The translations under genes were made by a program, and so were the position numbers. Shown piece after piece: positions 1 through 8,784 of a DNA stretch of 64,000 nt. The stretch is from Heyndrickxia sporothermodurans (GTDB lineage: Bacteria; Bacillota; Bacilli; Bacillales; Bacillaceae_C). Under the pieces are notes generated by a model. It saw nothing but the letters and a program-made list of their open reading frames with translations. It had not been told where the DNA came from and did no database searches. Location of the stretch: the NCBI GenBank assembly GCA_016756695.1, contig CP066701.1, forward strand, positions 1,252,001 through 1,316,000, read 5' to 3'. Every line of letters begins with the position of its first letter. Position 1 is the stretch's first letter.

Positions 1-36
1 AGATAAACCACTGAAAGCAATAGCCATGACAAATAG

Positions 37-74
37 AAAAGCACAACTTTTCCTTATGAGAAGTTGTGCTTTTT
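37..74 (-). terminator. Intrinsic terminator after bmrD
   Basis: A 13-bp perfect stem (arms 37-49 and 61-73, AAAAGCACAACTT paired with AAGTTGTGCTTTT) lies just past the bmrD stop codon. It is A/T-flanked on both sides, so it could work in both directions. Confidence 0.75.
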
Positions 75-86
75 ATATATTATCGG

Positions 87-2096
87 TTAACCAACCTTTT
101 TCATTTGTTGAAGTTGATACATTTGAAAGTATTTTCCTTTTAACTCCATTAATTCGTCATGATTGCCTTTTTCCACTATTTCTCCTTTATCTAAAACAAG
201 AATTTGGTCTGCATTGCGGATTGTAGATAAACGATGGGCAATAATGAAGGTCGTTCTGCCTTTTTTCAACACTTCCATTGCCTTTTGAATAATCGCCTCT
301 GTTTCCGTGTCAATATTGGAGGTTGCTTCATCCAAAATGAGGATTGCGGGATTAAAGGCGAGTGCCCGTGCAAAAGAGATTAACTGTCTTTGCCCGGATG
401 AAAGGGTGCTTCCCTTTTCCACAACGGGTTCATCGATTCCATTTTCCAAGTTTTTCAACACTTTATCTGCCCCAACGTCCTTCAATGCCTTTTCTACTAC
501 TTCACGTGATATGTGTGGATCATCTAGACTGACATTCGAAGCAATAGTTCCGGTAAATAAATATGGGTCCTGTAGAACGATGGCCATATGCTCTCTTAAA
601 CTTTGAGTAGACATATCTTTTATATTGACACCATCAATCCTTATTTCCCCTCTTGTACAATCGTAAAATCGGAATAATAGGTTCATAATCGAGCTTTTAC
701 CTGAGCCAGTATGCCCAACTAATGCAACGGTTTCGCCGCATTTCGCATCGAAGGTAATATCTTTTAATACATCATTATTTTCTTTGTAGCCAAAGTGAAC
801 ATGATCAAAAGTCACATTCCCTTGATAGCGTGGAATTCTTTGATCATTTACTGCTGTACCCTTTTCATCAAGCAATTCGAAAACCCGTTCACCGGCGACC
901 AATGCTTGCTCCAATTTGGCCAATTGATTCACAACTCCTGTAACTGGTTGGAACAAGCGATTAATATAATCAACGAAAGCATATAGAACACCAAGTGTAA
1001 CAAATGAACCAACCCCAATGGAACCTCCTCCGAAGTACCAAATGAACGCGACAAATGTAATATTTCTCAACACGCCAACTAGATTATGTGAAGTTAGAGC
1101 ATCTAGACTTAGCATCTTATTTTGATACTGAAAATGGGTTTGATTAAGCACCTCAAATTCTTCTTTCATTTTCTCCTCACGGCGGAATGCTTGGATAATA
1201 TTCATCCCTTGAATAGATTCATTGATCGTTGCATTAATTTCGCTTACTTTCGAACGAATAACATGATTATATTTCGATGCATATTTGCGATAGATAATGA
1301 TCCAAAGATAAAGTAACGGCAAAAGCAATAAACAAATCGCTGCTAATTTTACATTTAAAATAAATAATGCGATGTAAATTCCGGTAATATATATCGTACT
1401 CGTAAAAAACGTCGCTAAAACCGTTACATAAAGCTCTCGAATCGCCTCGGTATCATTTGTAATACGCGAAACAACTTTTCCGGCGGGTAAATTATCAAAA
1501 TAGCGAATCGGTAAACGTTGAATATGCCCAAAAATATCCGTTCGCATTTTTTGAATAATTCGGTTCGCTGCCTTTTGCAAATAATAATGCTGGCCATACT
1601 GGAATAACGAAGCACTTAGTAATAAACCGAAATAGAAAAGAATGAGTCGAACGATTCTTGGTATCTCAGGATTGTAAAACTTTAATAGCTGAGGAGCTGA
1701 TATTTTCTGTACACTTATTTTTTGTATATCGTCACCCTTTTTAATCGTGACTACTCCATTTCGATATGTTCGTTCCCCATCAAATTGAATGGCATCATCG
1801 GTAAAATAAAAACCTTTCCCAACTTGTAGGATTCGAACCTCTTTCCCTTTTGTTTCGCCTTTTTTAAAATATTTTTCCCGTTTATAATACTTTCCATCAT
1901 ATAGAACAGCATCTTTCCCCTTTCCCGTTTCAAACCAAGGGGACTCGATTCCTAAAACATGTGAGTCAATCATTTTTTTTGCGATAAATGGGCCTGTAAG
2001 TTCCGCACCTACAGAAAAAGTAAGCATGAGGAGAGCGATGATAATGAATTTTTTATACGTCATCGCATATTGTACTAATCTTTTTCCAACTTTCAT
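87..2096 (-). CDS. bmrD: Heterodimeric multidrug ABC exporter subunit BmrD (YheH-type)
   Basis: This is the larger half of a BmrC/BmrD-type drug exporter in the cytoplasmic membrane. The 669 residues hold an exporter transmembrane domain (about 1-400) and a nucleotide-binding domain with Walker A GHTGSGKSS (461-469), signature LSSGQ (565-569) and Walker B LILDE (catalytic Glu590). About 90 hydrophilic residues (roughly 50-140) are inserted between the first two membrane helices. This matches the extracellular domain known in B. subtilis BmrD (673 aa) and sets it apart from ordinary half transporters. The ATG overlaps the end of bmrC by 4 bp, so the two are translationally coupled. With its canonical Glu, it should supply the hydrolysing site together with the LSGGQ of BmrC. 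Confidence 0.93.
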   Translation of the reverse strand: MKVGKRLVQYAMTYKKFIIIALLMLTFSVGAELTGPFIAKKMIDSHVLGIESPWFETGKGKDAVLYDGKYYKREKYFKKGETKGKEVRILQVGKGFYFTDDAIQFDGERTYRNGVVTIKKGDDIQKISVQKISAPQLLKFYNPEIPRIVRLILFYFGLLLSASLFQYGQHYYLQKAANRIIQKMRTDIFGHIQRLPIRYFDNLPAGKVVSRITNDTEAIRELYVTVLATFFTSTIYITGIYIALFILNVKLAAICLLLLPLLYLWIIIYRKYASKYNHVIRSKVSEINATINESIQGMNIIQAFRREEKMKEEFEVLNQTHFQYQNKMLSLDALTSHNLVGVLRNITFVAFIWYFGGGSIGVGSFVTLGVLYAFVDYINRLFQPVTGVVNQLAKLEQALVAGERVFELLDEKGTAVNDQRIPRYQGNVTFDHVHFGYKENNDVLKDITFDAKCGETVALVGHTGSGKSSIMNLLFRFYDCTRGEIRIDGVNIKDMSTQSLREHMAIVLQDPYLFTGTIASNVSLDDPHISREVVEKALKDVGADKVLKNLENGIDEPVVEKGSTLSSGQRQLISFARALAFNPAILILDEATSNIDTETEAIIQKAMEVLKKGRTTFIIAHRLSTIRNADQILVLDKGEIVEKGNHDELMELKGKYFQMYQLQQMKKVG

Positions 2097-3850
2097 AAAA
2101 CCATCTCCTTGCTTTCCGAAGACTCCAACTGTTGGCGATCGTATTGTTCAAGATACCAACCTTCTTCTTTGACTAATTTATTATGTGTTCCCTCTTGAAT
2201 GATTTCTCCATCATCTAAAACGAGAATCCAGTCTGCATGTTCTACTGCTGAAAGACGATGAGTGGTAATAATCGTTGTTTTCCCACTTCGTTCCTTTTGA
2301 ATATTTTCAATAATATTTGTTTCCGTTTTTGCATCAACAGCCGATAAGGAATCATCCAAAATTAAGATCTCCGGATTTTTAATTAGTGCCCGCGCAATCG
2401 AAATTCGTTGCTTTTGTCCTCCAGAAAGGGCAACACCTTTTTCACCTACTAACGTTTCTAACCCTTCCGGCAAAAGCTCTAAATCTTTACGAAAATAAGC
2501 TAAGTCAATGGCTTCTTGAATTTCCTTGTCACTGGCTTCTGGATGACCAAATAATATATTCTCTTTAATTGTCCGAGAAAAAAGAACGTGATCTTGCGGG
2601 ACATAGCCGATCCAATCGCGTACTTGCTCCTTCGTTTGTCGGCTAATGTCAACTCCGGAAAAAGCAAAGTTGCCATTCCCTTCTTTGTATTCTCTAAGAA
2701 GCTGCTTAATAAGAGTTGTTTTTCCACTTCCTGTTTTCCCGACAATCCCAAGGGTATTTCCCCGACTCAAATCTAAGTGAATATTTTTTAAATTTTTCAC
2801 TGAAGAGGTTGGATATTGAAACTCATAGCTGTTAAATTCAATTGTATTCGGTTGATCCACACTAATTGGATTTTCAGGGTTTGTAACATCTTCTTTAGCA
2901 CTTAATGTTTCCTCCACCCGATCCAAAGAAGCACTACCCCTTTGCATTAAGTTCATCAATTCACCGATTGCAAACATTGGCCAAATGAGCATTCCTAAAT
3001 AGACATTAAAGGACACTAGGTCCCCAAGTGTAATTGCCTGATGAAACACTAGATAAGCCCCATAACCTAAACCAATTAAATAACTCATTCCAGTTAATAC
3101 TTTAATCGTTGGATCAAATAAAGAATCTATTTTTGCTACTTTCATATTTTTTGAATAAACATCTTCTGTCATTTGGTGGAATCGGTTTTCATCAGCCCGT
3201 TCTTGAACGTAAGCACGAATCACTCTTACACCGGCGACTGATTCTAATACTTTATCATTTAAATCACCGAACGAATCTTGCGCTTCGATAAAGCGTTCAT
3301 GAATTTTCTTTCCATAAATGGTCATTAACACAGCCATTATTGGTAGCGGCAAAATGGCCGCTAGTGTGAGCTTCCAGCTAATTAGTACACTCATCGTAAA
3401 TAAGATCGTGAGCATAAAGACAGTAGAATCGATTAATGTTAAAATGCCGAATCCCGCCGTGATCGAAACAGCCTTCAAATCGTTCGTTGCACGAGCCATT
3501 AAATCACCAGTTCGATTTCTTTCATAAAACGCAGGAGTCATCCTAAAAAAATGGCCCATTAAACGTGAACGCAATTTTCTTTCTACCAGGTATGCCCCGC
3601 CAAACAACTGATACATCCATACATAAGTAATACCGTAAGACACGACCGTAATCAGGAATAAATATAATAAATAACGAAGGATCCCGCTCCAAGTTAAATT
3701 TCCTAGATGGATATTATCAATCGCCATCCCAACTAGCTTCGGTGGGATCACATCTAATATTCCAACAATAATTAATAAAAGTATTGCAATTACATACCGC
3801 TTCCACTGTTCTTTGAAGAACCAGCGAAGCTTCCATAAAACGCGAAACAT
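2093..3850 (-). CDS. bmrC: Heterodimeric multidrug ABC exporter subunit BmrC (YheI-type)
   Basis: This is the partner half transporter of BmrD. I place the start at the ATG at 3850, behind GGGGTGGTG, rather than at the GTG 12 bp upstream. That gives 585 aa, the same length as B. subtilis BmrC as I know it. Five to six membrane helices precede a nucleotide-binding domain with Walker A GKTGSGKTT (371-379), LSGGQ (475-479) and a Walker B ending LILDD. Residue 500 is therefore Asp in place of the catalytic Glu, the hallmark of the degenerate ATP site in heterodimeric exporters. The gene is preceded by a leader of almost 290 nt with a peptide ORF and terminator hairpins, so expression is probably controlled by attenuation. 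Confidence 0.93.
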   Translation of the reverse strand: MFRVLWKLRWFFKEQWKRYVIAILLLIIVGILDVIPPKLVGMAIDNIHLGNLTWSGILRYLLYLFLITVVSYGITYVWMYQLFGGAYLVERKLRSRLMGHFFRMTPAFYERNRTGDLMARATNDLKAVSITAGFGILTLIDSTVFMLTILFTMSVLISWKLTLAAILPLPIMAVLMTIYGKKIHERFIEAQDSFGDLNDKVLESVAGVRVIRAYVQERADENRFHQMTEDVYSKNMKVAKIDSLFDPTIKVLTGMSYLIGLGYGAYLVFHQAITLGDLVSFNVYLGMLIWPMFAIGELMNLMQRGSASLDRVEETLSAKEDVTNPENPISVDQPNTIEFNSYEFQYPTSSVKNLKNIHLDLSRGNTLGIVGKTGSGKTTLIKQLLREYKEGNGNFAFSGVDISRQTKEQVRDWIGYVPQDHVLFSRTIKENILFGHPEASDKEIQEAIDLAYFRKDLELLPEGLETLVGEKGVALSGGQKQRISIARALIKNPEILILDDSLSAVDAKTETNIIENIQKERSGKTTIITTHRLSAVEHADWILVLDDGEIIQEGTHNKLVKEEGWYLEQYDRQQLESSESKEMVL

Positions 3851-3888
3851 CTCCATCACCACCCCATTTGTTCGAATTAAAAATGGGC

Positions 3889-3913
3889 AGCTGCACTAAG
3901 CAGCTGCCCACCA
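3889..3913 (-). terminator. Leader terminator hairpin directly before bmrC
   Basis: On the minus strand, GGGCAGCTGC and GCAGCTGCCC form a perfect 10-bp stem with loop TTAGT, followed by ATTTTT. It lies only 38 bp before the bmrC start, so it would end transcription before the genes unless disrupted. Its 5' arm is partly complementary to leader-peptide codons (CTGCCC in the leader against GGGCAG here), which could form an antiterminator. Confidence 0.7.
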
Positions 3914-3950
3914 TATACTACAGCACATAAAAAGCGCTGTAGAAAGACAA

Positions 3951-3984
3951 CAAAAAAGCACAGAAAACGATACGCCTCCTGTGC
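3951..3984 (-). terminator. Upstream leader terminator of bmrCD
   Basis: On the minus strand, AAGCACAG and CTGTGCTT pair around a GAGGCGTATCGTTTT loop and are followed by TTTTTTG. It lies between the leader peptide stop and the second hairpin. A further hairpin without a T-run (CTACAGC/GCTGTAG) lies between them at 3917-3941. Confidence 0.65.
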
Positions 3985-4015
3985 TTATTACTATCCAAAA
4001 TAATAAACGTCCCGT

Positions 4016-4099
4016 TCAATAAATCCTATGCATCGGGCAGGTTGCGTCATGTATAAAATTAGTTAATTCTTTGTTGAGTAAATCCATATATATCATCAT
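4016..4099 (-). CDS. Leader peptide ORF of the bmrCD operon (BmrB-like position)
   Basis: A 27-codon ORF starts with ATG ATG ATA TAT ATG GAT and has an AAGGGAGG ribosome site 7 nt upstream. It ends with ...CPMHRIY and a TGA stop. It lies 40 nt after a good sigma-A promoter and is followed by two terminator-like hairpins before bmrC. In B. subtilis the bmrCD genes are preceded by the bmrB leader ORF, and ribosome-mediated attenuation has been described there. The peptide here is shorter and I cannot claim sequence homology. The role is inferred from position and architecture. Confidence 0.65.
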   Translation of the reverse strand: MMIYMDLLNKELTNFIHDATCPMHRIY

Positions 4100-4144
4100 C
4101 ACAATTCCTCCCTTGCTTTCGAATTTATTTGGTAATACTTTGTT

Positions 4145-4173
4145 AGATTACCATCATTTAAATTGTGTGTCAA
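4145..4173 (-). promoter_or_regulatory. Sigma-A promoter of the bmrCD leader
   Basis: On the minus strand TTGACA (4173-4168) and TAATCT (4150-4145) are separated by 17 nt. Transcription would begin near 4138, giving a leader of almost 290 nt before bmrC. Confidence 0.7.
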
Positions 4174-4193
4174 TTGCTAATTTTTATAATAAA

Positions 4194-5027
4194 TTAAACA
4201 AATTTTTCATTTCTTTCGACAATCCGCTTGTAGTAATCCTCATACCACACAAGCTCTTCTCCTTTTAAAGGTTCAGCAAATATTTCACCACTCATATTTT
4301 TAAGTGTGTTAAGAAAACGGAGCATAACATCTTGTACCGTCATTTGCGTTTTTAATAGTTCTGATAGTGATGCCATTACTTCTGGTTGAATCGTAGGGTA
4401 GACCCATTTCGTTTCTATCCCTTTTCTAGCTTTTTCATAAAACTGCTGAACTAGTTTTGCGCGTTCTTGTCCATTTCCCGAAACACAAAGATAGATTTGA
4501 ACAGCTACTCCTTTTCGAATACGGCGTTGAGAAATACCAGCAAATTTTTTCCCATTTATGCTTAAATCATAGCTGCCTGGACAATAGGAACCGACAATTT
4601 CTCTCGCTTCAATGCTTGCATCATAGTCTGAAAACATATGCTTGATTAATGCCCACATTGCCTCATAGCCTTTATTAATATCGATTCCCTTTTCAGTATC
4701 AGGAATAATGAGGGATAGATTAAGCACTCCTTCATCCAAAACAACTGCTAATCCTCCAGAATTGCGTACAATATAGCGGTAGCCTTGTTCCTCTACATAG
4801 GCTAATCCATCCTCTAAAAAAGGAAGTCTCGTATCTTGAATTCCTAAAACGATTGTTTGATGATGGACCCACGCCCTCGCTGTTGGAGCTGAATATCCAG
4901 AACCAACGGAAGTACAGAGAGTATCATCCATTGCAAATGACTGCAAAGCCTCAAACTGGGGACCTAAGCTGGATTGATCAATAATCCGCCATCTATCTTG
5001 TTTTAATAATGTTAATGCCTGCTCCAT
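4194..5027 (-). CDS. lipL: Octanoyl-[GcvH]:protein N-octanoyltransferase LipL
   Basis: This is a cytoplasmic amidotransferase of the BPL/LplA/LipB superfamily that moves octanoyl groups from GcvH to the E2 subunits of 2-oxoacid dehydrogenases during lipoate assembly. The 277 aa (B. subtilis LipL is about 281) contain [10 protein letters not shown] (about 87-96) and [10 protein letters not shown] with the expected nucleophile Cys149, followed by the substrate-site lysine in INGKKFAG. The ATG has a run of GGAGAAGGAGAAGGAG before it. It lies 46 bp downstream of pta in the same direction, the ywfL-pta arrangement of B. subtilis. Confidence 0.92.
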   Translation of the reverse strand: MEQALTLLKQDRWRIIDQSSLGPQFEALQSFAMDDTLCTSVGSGYSAPTARAWVHHQTIVLGIQDTRLPFLEDGLAYVEEQGYRYIVRNSGGLAVVLDEGVLNLSLIIPDTEKGIDINKGYEAMWALIKHMFSDYDASIEAREIVGSYCPGSYDLSINGKKFAGISQRRIRKGVAVQIYLCVSGNGQERAKLVQQFYEKARKGIETKWVYPTIQPEVMASLSELLKTQMTVQDVMLRFLNTLKNMSGEIFAEPLKGEELVWYEDYYKRIVERNEKFV

Positions 5028-5073
5028 TCTCCTTCTCCTTCTCCTTCATGCAATGCTTTAATCTACCTTCATT

Positions 5074-6045
5074 TTACAATACTTGGGCAGCAGTAATAAG
5101 GGCAAGCTTATAAACATCCTCTGCATTGCACCCTCTTGAAAGGTCATTAACCGGAGCATTTAATCCTTGTAATATTGGACCGACTGCTTCAAATCCACCT
5201 AAACGTTGAGCAATTTTGTAACCAATATTACCCGCTTCAAGACTTGGAAAGATGAAAACATTCGCATCTCCTTTAATAACCGAATCTGGAGCTTTTTTCT
5301 GTGCTACTGATGGAACAAAGGCTGCATCAAATTGAAATTCTCCGTCCAGCACAAGGTTTGGTTCACGTTCTTTCGCAATCTGTACCGCTTCCGTTACTTT
5401 TTCTGTTTCTGGTGATTTAGCTGATCCTTTCGTAGAGAAGCTTAGCATCGCTACTTTTGGTTCAATATTAAACATTTTTGCCGTTTTTGCACTTTCAATA
5501 GCAATTTCAGCTAAATCTTGATTGTCAGGTGCTATATTAATCGCACAATCAGCAAAAACGTATTTTTCATCATCCCGAACCATAATGAAAACACCAGAAG
5601 TTTTTTGAACGCCTTCCTTTGTCTTAATAATTTGTAAGGCAGGTCGCACCGTATCTGCAGTTGAATGTGCGGCACCACTCACTAATCCATCTGCTTTTTT
5701 CATATAGACAAGCATCGTTCCAAAGTAATTTTCATCTAATAATATTTTACGTGCGTCTTCCTCTGTCGCCTTCCCTTTTCTTCGTTCAACAAAGGAACGG
5801 ACCATTTCATCCATTTCTGAATATGTATTTGGATTGAGAATTTCCACTCCATCTAGGGAAATATTTCGCTTATCCGCTTCTGCATTTATTTCATTTTCAT
5901 CCCCTAGCAAAATGGGGTTGATGATTTTTTCATTTGCCAATCGGCCGGCGGCAGTTAGAATTCTTTCATCCATACCTTCAGGGAAAACGATAGACAAACC
6001 CTTTCCTTGTAATTTTCCTTTTAAGTCCGTGAACAAATCACTCAT
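5074..6045 (-). CDS. pta: Phosphate acetyltransferase
   Basis: This enzyme interconverts acetyl-CoA and acetyl phosphate, the first step of overflow acetate formation. The 323 aa are the usual length for the short, catalytic-domain-only Pta of Firmicutes. Visible family blocks include IVFPEGMDERIL near the N terminus, LVSGAAHSTADTVRPAL (about 120-136) and the C-terminal SRGCNAEDVYKLA. The ATG is preceded by AGGAGG. lipL follows in the same operon and hemQ starts divergently, as in B. subtilis. Confidence 0.95.
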   Translation of the reverse strand: MSDLFTDLKGKLQGKGLSIVFPEGMDERILTAAGRLANEKIINPILLGDENEINAEADKRNISLDGVEILNPNTYSEMDEMVRSFVERRKGKATEEDARKILLDENYFGTMLVYMKKADGLVSGAAHSTADTVRPALQIIKTKEGVQKTSGVFIMVRDDEKYVFADCAINIAPDNQDLAEIAIESAKTAKMFNIEPKVAMLSFSTKGSAKSPETEKVTEAVQIAKEREPNLVLDGEFQFDAAFVPSVAQKKAPDSVIKGDANVFIFPSLEAGNIGYKIAQRLGGFEAVGPILQGLNAPVNDLSRGCNAEDVYKLALITAAQVL

Positions 6046-6198
6046 GATAACTCCTCCTATACATTTTTTATTAGCATAACCAAATGTATCATATTTTTTG
6101 AAAGCAAAAAAATTCCTTGTCTCACTTCACAAAATAGTAAATCGTTCTTGACGGATTTTCAACAATTGAGGTTGAAAATAAGTGATTTGGAAAAACTA

Positions 6199-6207
6199 TG
6201 CTATAGT
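6199..6207 (+). promoter_or_regulatory. Extended -10 promoter element of hemQ
   Basis: TGCTATAGT (TGn plus TATAGT) lies 80 bp before hemQ in the pta-hemQ divergent region. No convincing -35 box is found at 17 nt, so this is tentative. A GC-rich stretch, GTGCCTTGCGGGGCGCTG, follows before the ribosome site. Confidence 0.4.
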
Positions 6208-6286
6208 AATGGTGGAGATAAGAAAAGTGGAAGTGCCTTGCGGGGCGCTGAAGCTGAACATATAAATTAAAATAGGAGTGATCTAG

Positions 6287-7042
6287 ATGAGTGAAGCAGC
6301 TCAAACTTTAGATGGTTGGTATTCCTTACATGATTTAAGAGCGATGAACTGGACAGCTTGGAAAGAACTTTCTAGTGATGAAAGACAAGCAGCAATCCAA
6401 GAATTTCACCAATTTCTTAATAAATTGAATGAAACTCAAGAGAAAAAAGAAGGAAGTCATGCATTATATACAATTGTTGGGCAAAAGGCAGATTTCATCC
6501 TATGGATGCTTCGTCCAACAATGGAAGAGCTAAACGACTTAGAAAATGAATTTAATAAACTTGCAATTGCAGAATATACAATCCCTACATATTCATATGT
6601 ATCAGTTGTAGAGCTAAGTAATTATGTCGGTGGCGGGAATTCTGATGAAAACCCTTATGAAAATCCATATGTAAAGTCTAGACTGTATCCGATACTCCCT
6701 AAATCTAAATATATTTGCTTCTATCCAATGGACAAACGTAGAGAAGGAAATGATAATTGGTATATGTTATCTATGGATGAACGCCGAGAATTAATGAGAA
6801 GTCACGGAATGATCGGACGCAAATATGCAGGAAAAGTAAAACAGATTATTACTGGATCAGTTGGTTTAGATGATTACGAATGGGGTGTCACTCTATTCTC
6901 AGATGACATGCTTCAATTTAAAAAGCTTGTCTATGAAATGCGCTTTGATGAAGTAAGTGCACGTTATGGTGAATTCGGCTCCTTCTTTGTCGGAAATCTT
7001 TTAGAAGATGATAAAATTGCAAAGTTTCTACATGTAAATTAA
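6287..7042 (+). CDS. hemQ: Coproheme decarboxylase HemQ (chlorite dismutase family)
   Basis: HemQ performs the last step of the coproporphyrin-dependent heme pathway of Gram-positive bacteria, the peroxide-driven decarboxylation of coproheme to heme b. The 251 aa match the family. The proximal heme ligand is His173 in [11 protein letters not shown], and Tyr146 in [11 protein letters not shown] fits the catalytic tyrosine. The chlorite-dismutase-type distal Arg is not expected in this clade. The gene (ywfI in B. subtilis) is divergent from pta and ends in its own terminator. Confidence 0.94.
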   Translation: MSEAAQTLDGWYSLHDLRAMNWTAWKELSSDERQAAIQEFHQFLNKLNETQEKKEGSHALYTIVGQKADFILWMLRPTMEELNDLENEFNKLAIAEYTIPTYSYVSVVELSNYVGGGNSDENPYENPYVKSRLYPILPKSKYICFYPMDKRREGNDNWYMLSMDERRELMRSHGMIGRKYAGKVKQIITGSVGLDDYEWGVTLFSDDMLQFKKLVYEMRFDEVSARYGEFGSFFVGNLLEDDKIAKFLHVN

Positions 7043-7052
7043 TTCAATTTAT

Positions 7053-7085
7053 GACCCTGTGGCGAAAAGCTATAGGGTCTTTTAT
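7053..7085 (+). terminator. Terminator of hemQ
   Basis: GACCCTgTgGC and GCtATAGGGTC form an imperfect 11-bp stem with a GAAAA-type loop, followed by TTTTATTTT. Confidence 0.75.
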
Positions 7086-7178
7086 TTTAAATATTAGAAA
7101 AGCCTACACATTCCCTGCATATCTTTCCTCCCTCTTACATACATATGAAATGTAAAAGCCTAATCTTTAATCATTCAT

Positions 7179-7186
7179 CATACACT
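7179..7186 (+). promoter_or_regulatory. Possible sigma-E -10 element of gerQ
   Basis: CATACACT is a full match to the sigma-E -10 consensus (CATACANT) and lies 121 bp before the gerQ start. The -35 element upstream (around CTAATCT) is weak. Mother-cell sigma-E control of gerQ is known in B. subtilis. Confidence 0.4.
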
Positions 7187-7306
7187 TTATGAAAGTATTG
7201 GCAAAGTGAGGTGAAGGATAGGCAGTTTATGGCTTTAATAGAGGATTTCCTATTTTCTTGCTACTTGTTTCAAGCATTTATTAGCATATTTTAAGGAGGG
7301 AGAAGA

Positions 7307-7777
7307 TTGTCTAAATCAAATTATAATCCACCTTACGGGTATCAAGCCCCACAAGGTGGTGCAGGTTCACAAGGTTTTTATGGAGGATACCCGCCACAAT
7401 ACGGAGCGCAGCAACAAGTTCCGCCTGCCGTTCCTTTTTCACCGCCTCAAGGCGGAGGATCAAATGCAACAGGACTATATGTTCCTGGAATGTTACCGCC
7501 TGAACAATCTTATATTGAAAACATTCTACGCCTGAACAAAGGAAAACTGGTTACACTCTATGCCACATTTGAAAACAATCGGGAATGGAATGCGAAAATA
7601 TTTAAAGGCATCATTGAAGCAGCAGGTCGGGATCATGTCATTTTAAGTGACCCACAAACTGGCGAACGTAATTTAATTCCTATGGTTTATGTTGATTACA
7701 TTACATTTAGCGAAGAAATTGAGTACGAATATCCATTTAGAGCCGCACCAAATTTATCTACTTATTCTCCAAGATAA
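7307..7777 (+). CDS. gerQ: Spore coat protein GerQ
   Basis: GerQ is a spore coat/cortex-interface protein that is cross-linked by transglutaminase Tgl and is needed to place the cortex hydrolase CwlJ. The 156 aa begin with a low-complexity Tyr/Gly/Gln/Pro-rich segment (residues 1-60, NPPYGYQAPQGGAG and similar), consistent with a cross-linking substrate. A conserved globular domain follows, from SYIENILRLNKGK to the end. The start is TTG with AAGGAGGG 8 nt upstream; no ATG fits. B. subtilis GerQ is about 180 aa, the difference being in the repetitive N terminus. The gene is direct evidence that the host sporulates. Confidence 0.93.
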   Translation: MSKSNYNPPYGYQAPQGGAGSQGFYGGYPPQYGAQQQVPPAVPFSPPQGGGSNATGLYVPGMLPPEQSYIENILRLNKGKLVTLYATFENNREWNAKIFKGIIEAAGRDHVILSDPQTGERNLIPMVYVDYITFSEEIEYEYPFRAAPNLSTYSPR

Positions 7778-7787
7778 TCAAAATTGT

Positions 7788-7822
7788 TAAAGGGATCCTT
7801 CGAAATGAAGGACCCCTTTTAT
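7788..7822. terminator. Bidirectional terminator between gerQ and ywdK
   Basis: AAAGGGATCCTTC and GAAGGACCCCTTTT form a hairpin flanked by A and T runs between the convergent genes. Confidence 0.75.
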
Positions 7823-7823
7823 A

Positions 7824-8198
7824 TTATAGATGTTTTACAGCTGCAACGACCACAAGGATCCAAGCTGCTAAAAATGCTACTCCTCCTATTGGCGTGATCG
7901 CTCCTAATATACCAATCTTCGTTACGCTTAATACATATAAGCTACCCGAAAAGAAAATAATACCGATAAACATTAACCAGCCTGACCAAGTGATTAGTGA
8001 AGAACCTTGTTGAATATACCCAGCAAGAATACCAATCGCAAGTATTCCTAATGCGTGGAACATTTGATACGTAACACCCGTTTTCCAAATATCTAAATAT
8101 TTCGGTTCTAATTTATCTTCCAAACCATGTGCACCGAATGCACCGAGTGCAACTGCTAAGAACGCATTAATCGCTCCTATAATGATAAAAGCCTTCAA
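7824..8198 (-). CDS. ywdK: DUF423 membrane protein YwdK
   Basis: This is a small integral membrane protein of the DUF423 family with no established function. The 124 aa have four hydrophobic segments (about 2-18, 38-62, 70-90 and 98-122) and the family signature LGAFGAHGLED near residue 20. The start is TTG with GGAGTG 7 nt upstream. It lies convergent to gerQ, as ywdK does in B. subtilis. Confidence 0.85.
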   Translation of the reverse strand: MKAFIIIGAINAFLAVALGAFGAHGLEDKLEPKYLDIWKTGVTYQMFHALGILAIGILAGYIQQGSSLITWSGWLMFIGIIFFSGSLYVLSVTKIGILGAITPIGGVAFLAAWILVVVAAVKHL

Positions 8199-8270
8199 AA
8201 AAATACACTCCTTCTTTTGTCCATCCCTTTATATTTTCAAACTATCTCCTTCATTTTAAGAAAAACCCGT

Positions 8271-8555
8271 CTAGAAATCAAAAATTGACTCTCCGTTTGC
8301 GCCATCATCCGTTTTTAAAGGCTCTGCTTTTCCTACTGACATCATTGGTTTACTTTGGGACACTGAATGTTCTGCTTCAACTTTTTTCGGGATTTCATAT
8401 GAAGTTGATAAGCTTTGCCCTTCCGCTAAGATTAATTCACAAAGGGTTTTTACTGAATAAATATGATTTTTTAACACACTATCCTGTTCTGCTTTCTTCG
8501 CATAGTTTATTTCTTGTTCGATTTTATTTAATAGCGAATGAATTGATATACTCAT
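8271..8555 (-). CDS. ywdI: YwdI family protein (DUF5327)
   Basis: This is a small protein of unknown function with 94 aa if begun at the ATG at 8555, which has AGGAGATGAAGTA just before it. A longer reading from 8588 adds 11 residues without a ribosome site. The N-terminal two thirds look helical and charged (SLLNKIEQEINYAKKAEQD), and the C terminus is polar and low complexity. Its place next to ywdK matches B. subtilis ywdI. I recognise the family by context and N-terminal sequence, not by function. Confidence 0.72.
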   Translation of the reverse strand: MSISIHSLLNKIEQEINYAKKAEQDSVLKNHIYSVKTLCELILAEGQSLSTSYEIPKKVEAEHSVSQSKPMMSVGKAEPLKTDDGANGESIFDF

Positions 8556-8648
8556 TACTTCATCTCCTAGTCGCTTCAATTTCTGCATACCTCGATTCTA
8601 TCATATTTATTTCAAATCTAATATTTAGTTAGTCTTCACATTTCGACA

Positions 8649-8664
8649 TGTTTCACGTGAAACA
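8649..8664. other. parS site, ParB/Spo0J binding
   Basis: TGTTTCACGTGAAACA is a perfect 16-bp palindrome identical to the ParB/Spo0J parS consensus. It sits inside a longer perfect 22-bp palindrome (8646-8667). It is intergenic, between ywdI and the stress gene. parS sites cluster around the replication origin, so it places this window in the origin-proximal part of the chromosome. Confidence 0.92.
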
Positions 8665-8702
8665 TGTTAAATTTTGTCATCTTCTGTTCTAACAATATAA
8701 AT

Positions 8703-8727
8703 GTTTAACGATTAAAATAGCGGATAT
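8703..8727 (+). promoter_or_regulatory. Sigma-B type promoter of the general stress gene
   Basis: GTTTAA (8703-8708) and GGATAT (8722-8727) are 13 nt apart, against the sigma-B consensus GTTTAA-N12-15-GGGTAT. The spacing is right, with one mismatch in the -10. The downstream gene belongs to a stress family that is often sigma-B controlled, which supports the call. Confidence 0.65.
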
Positions 8728-8784
8728 ATATATACTAGATTCGAGGTGCAAGTTACCTCTCAAATACAAGGAGGAGATTTTTCA

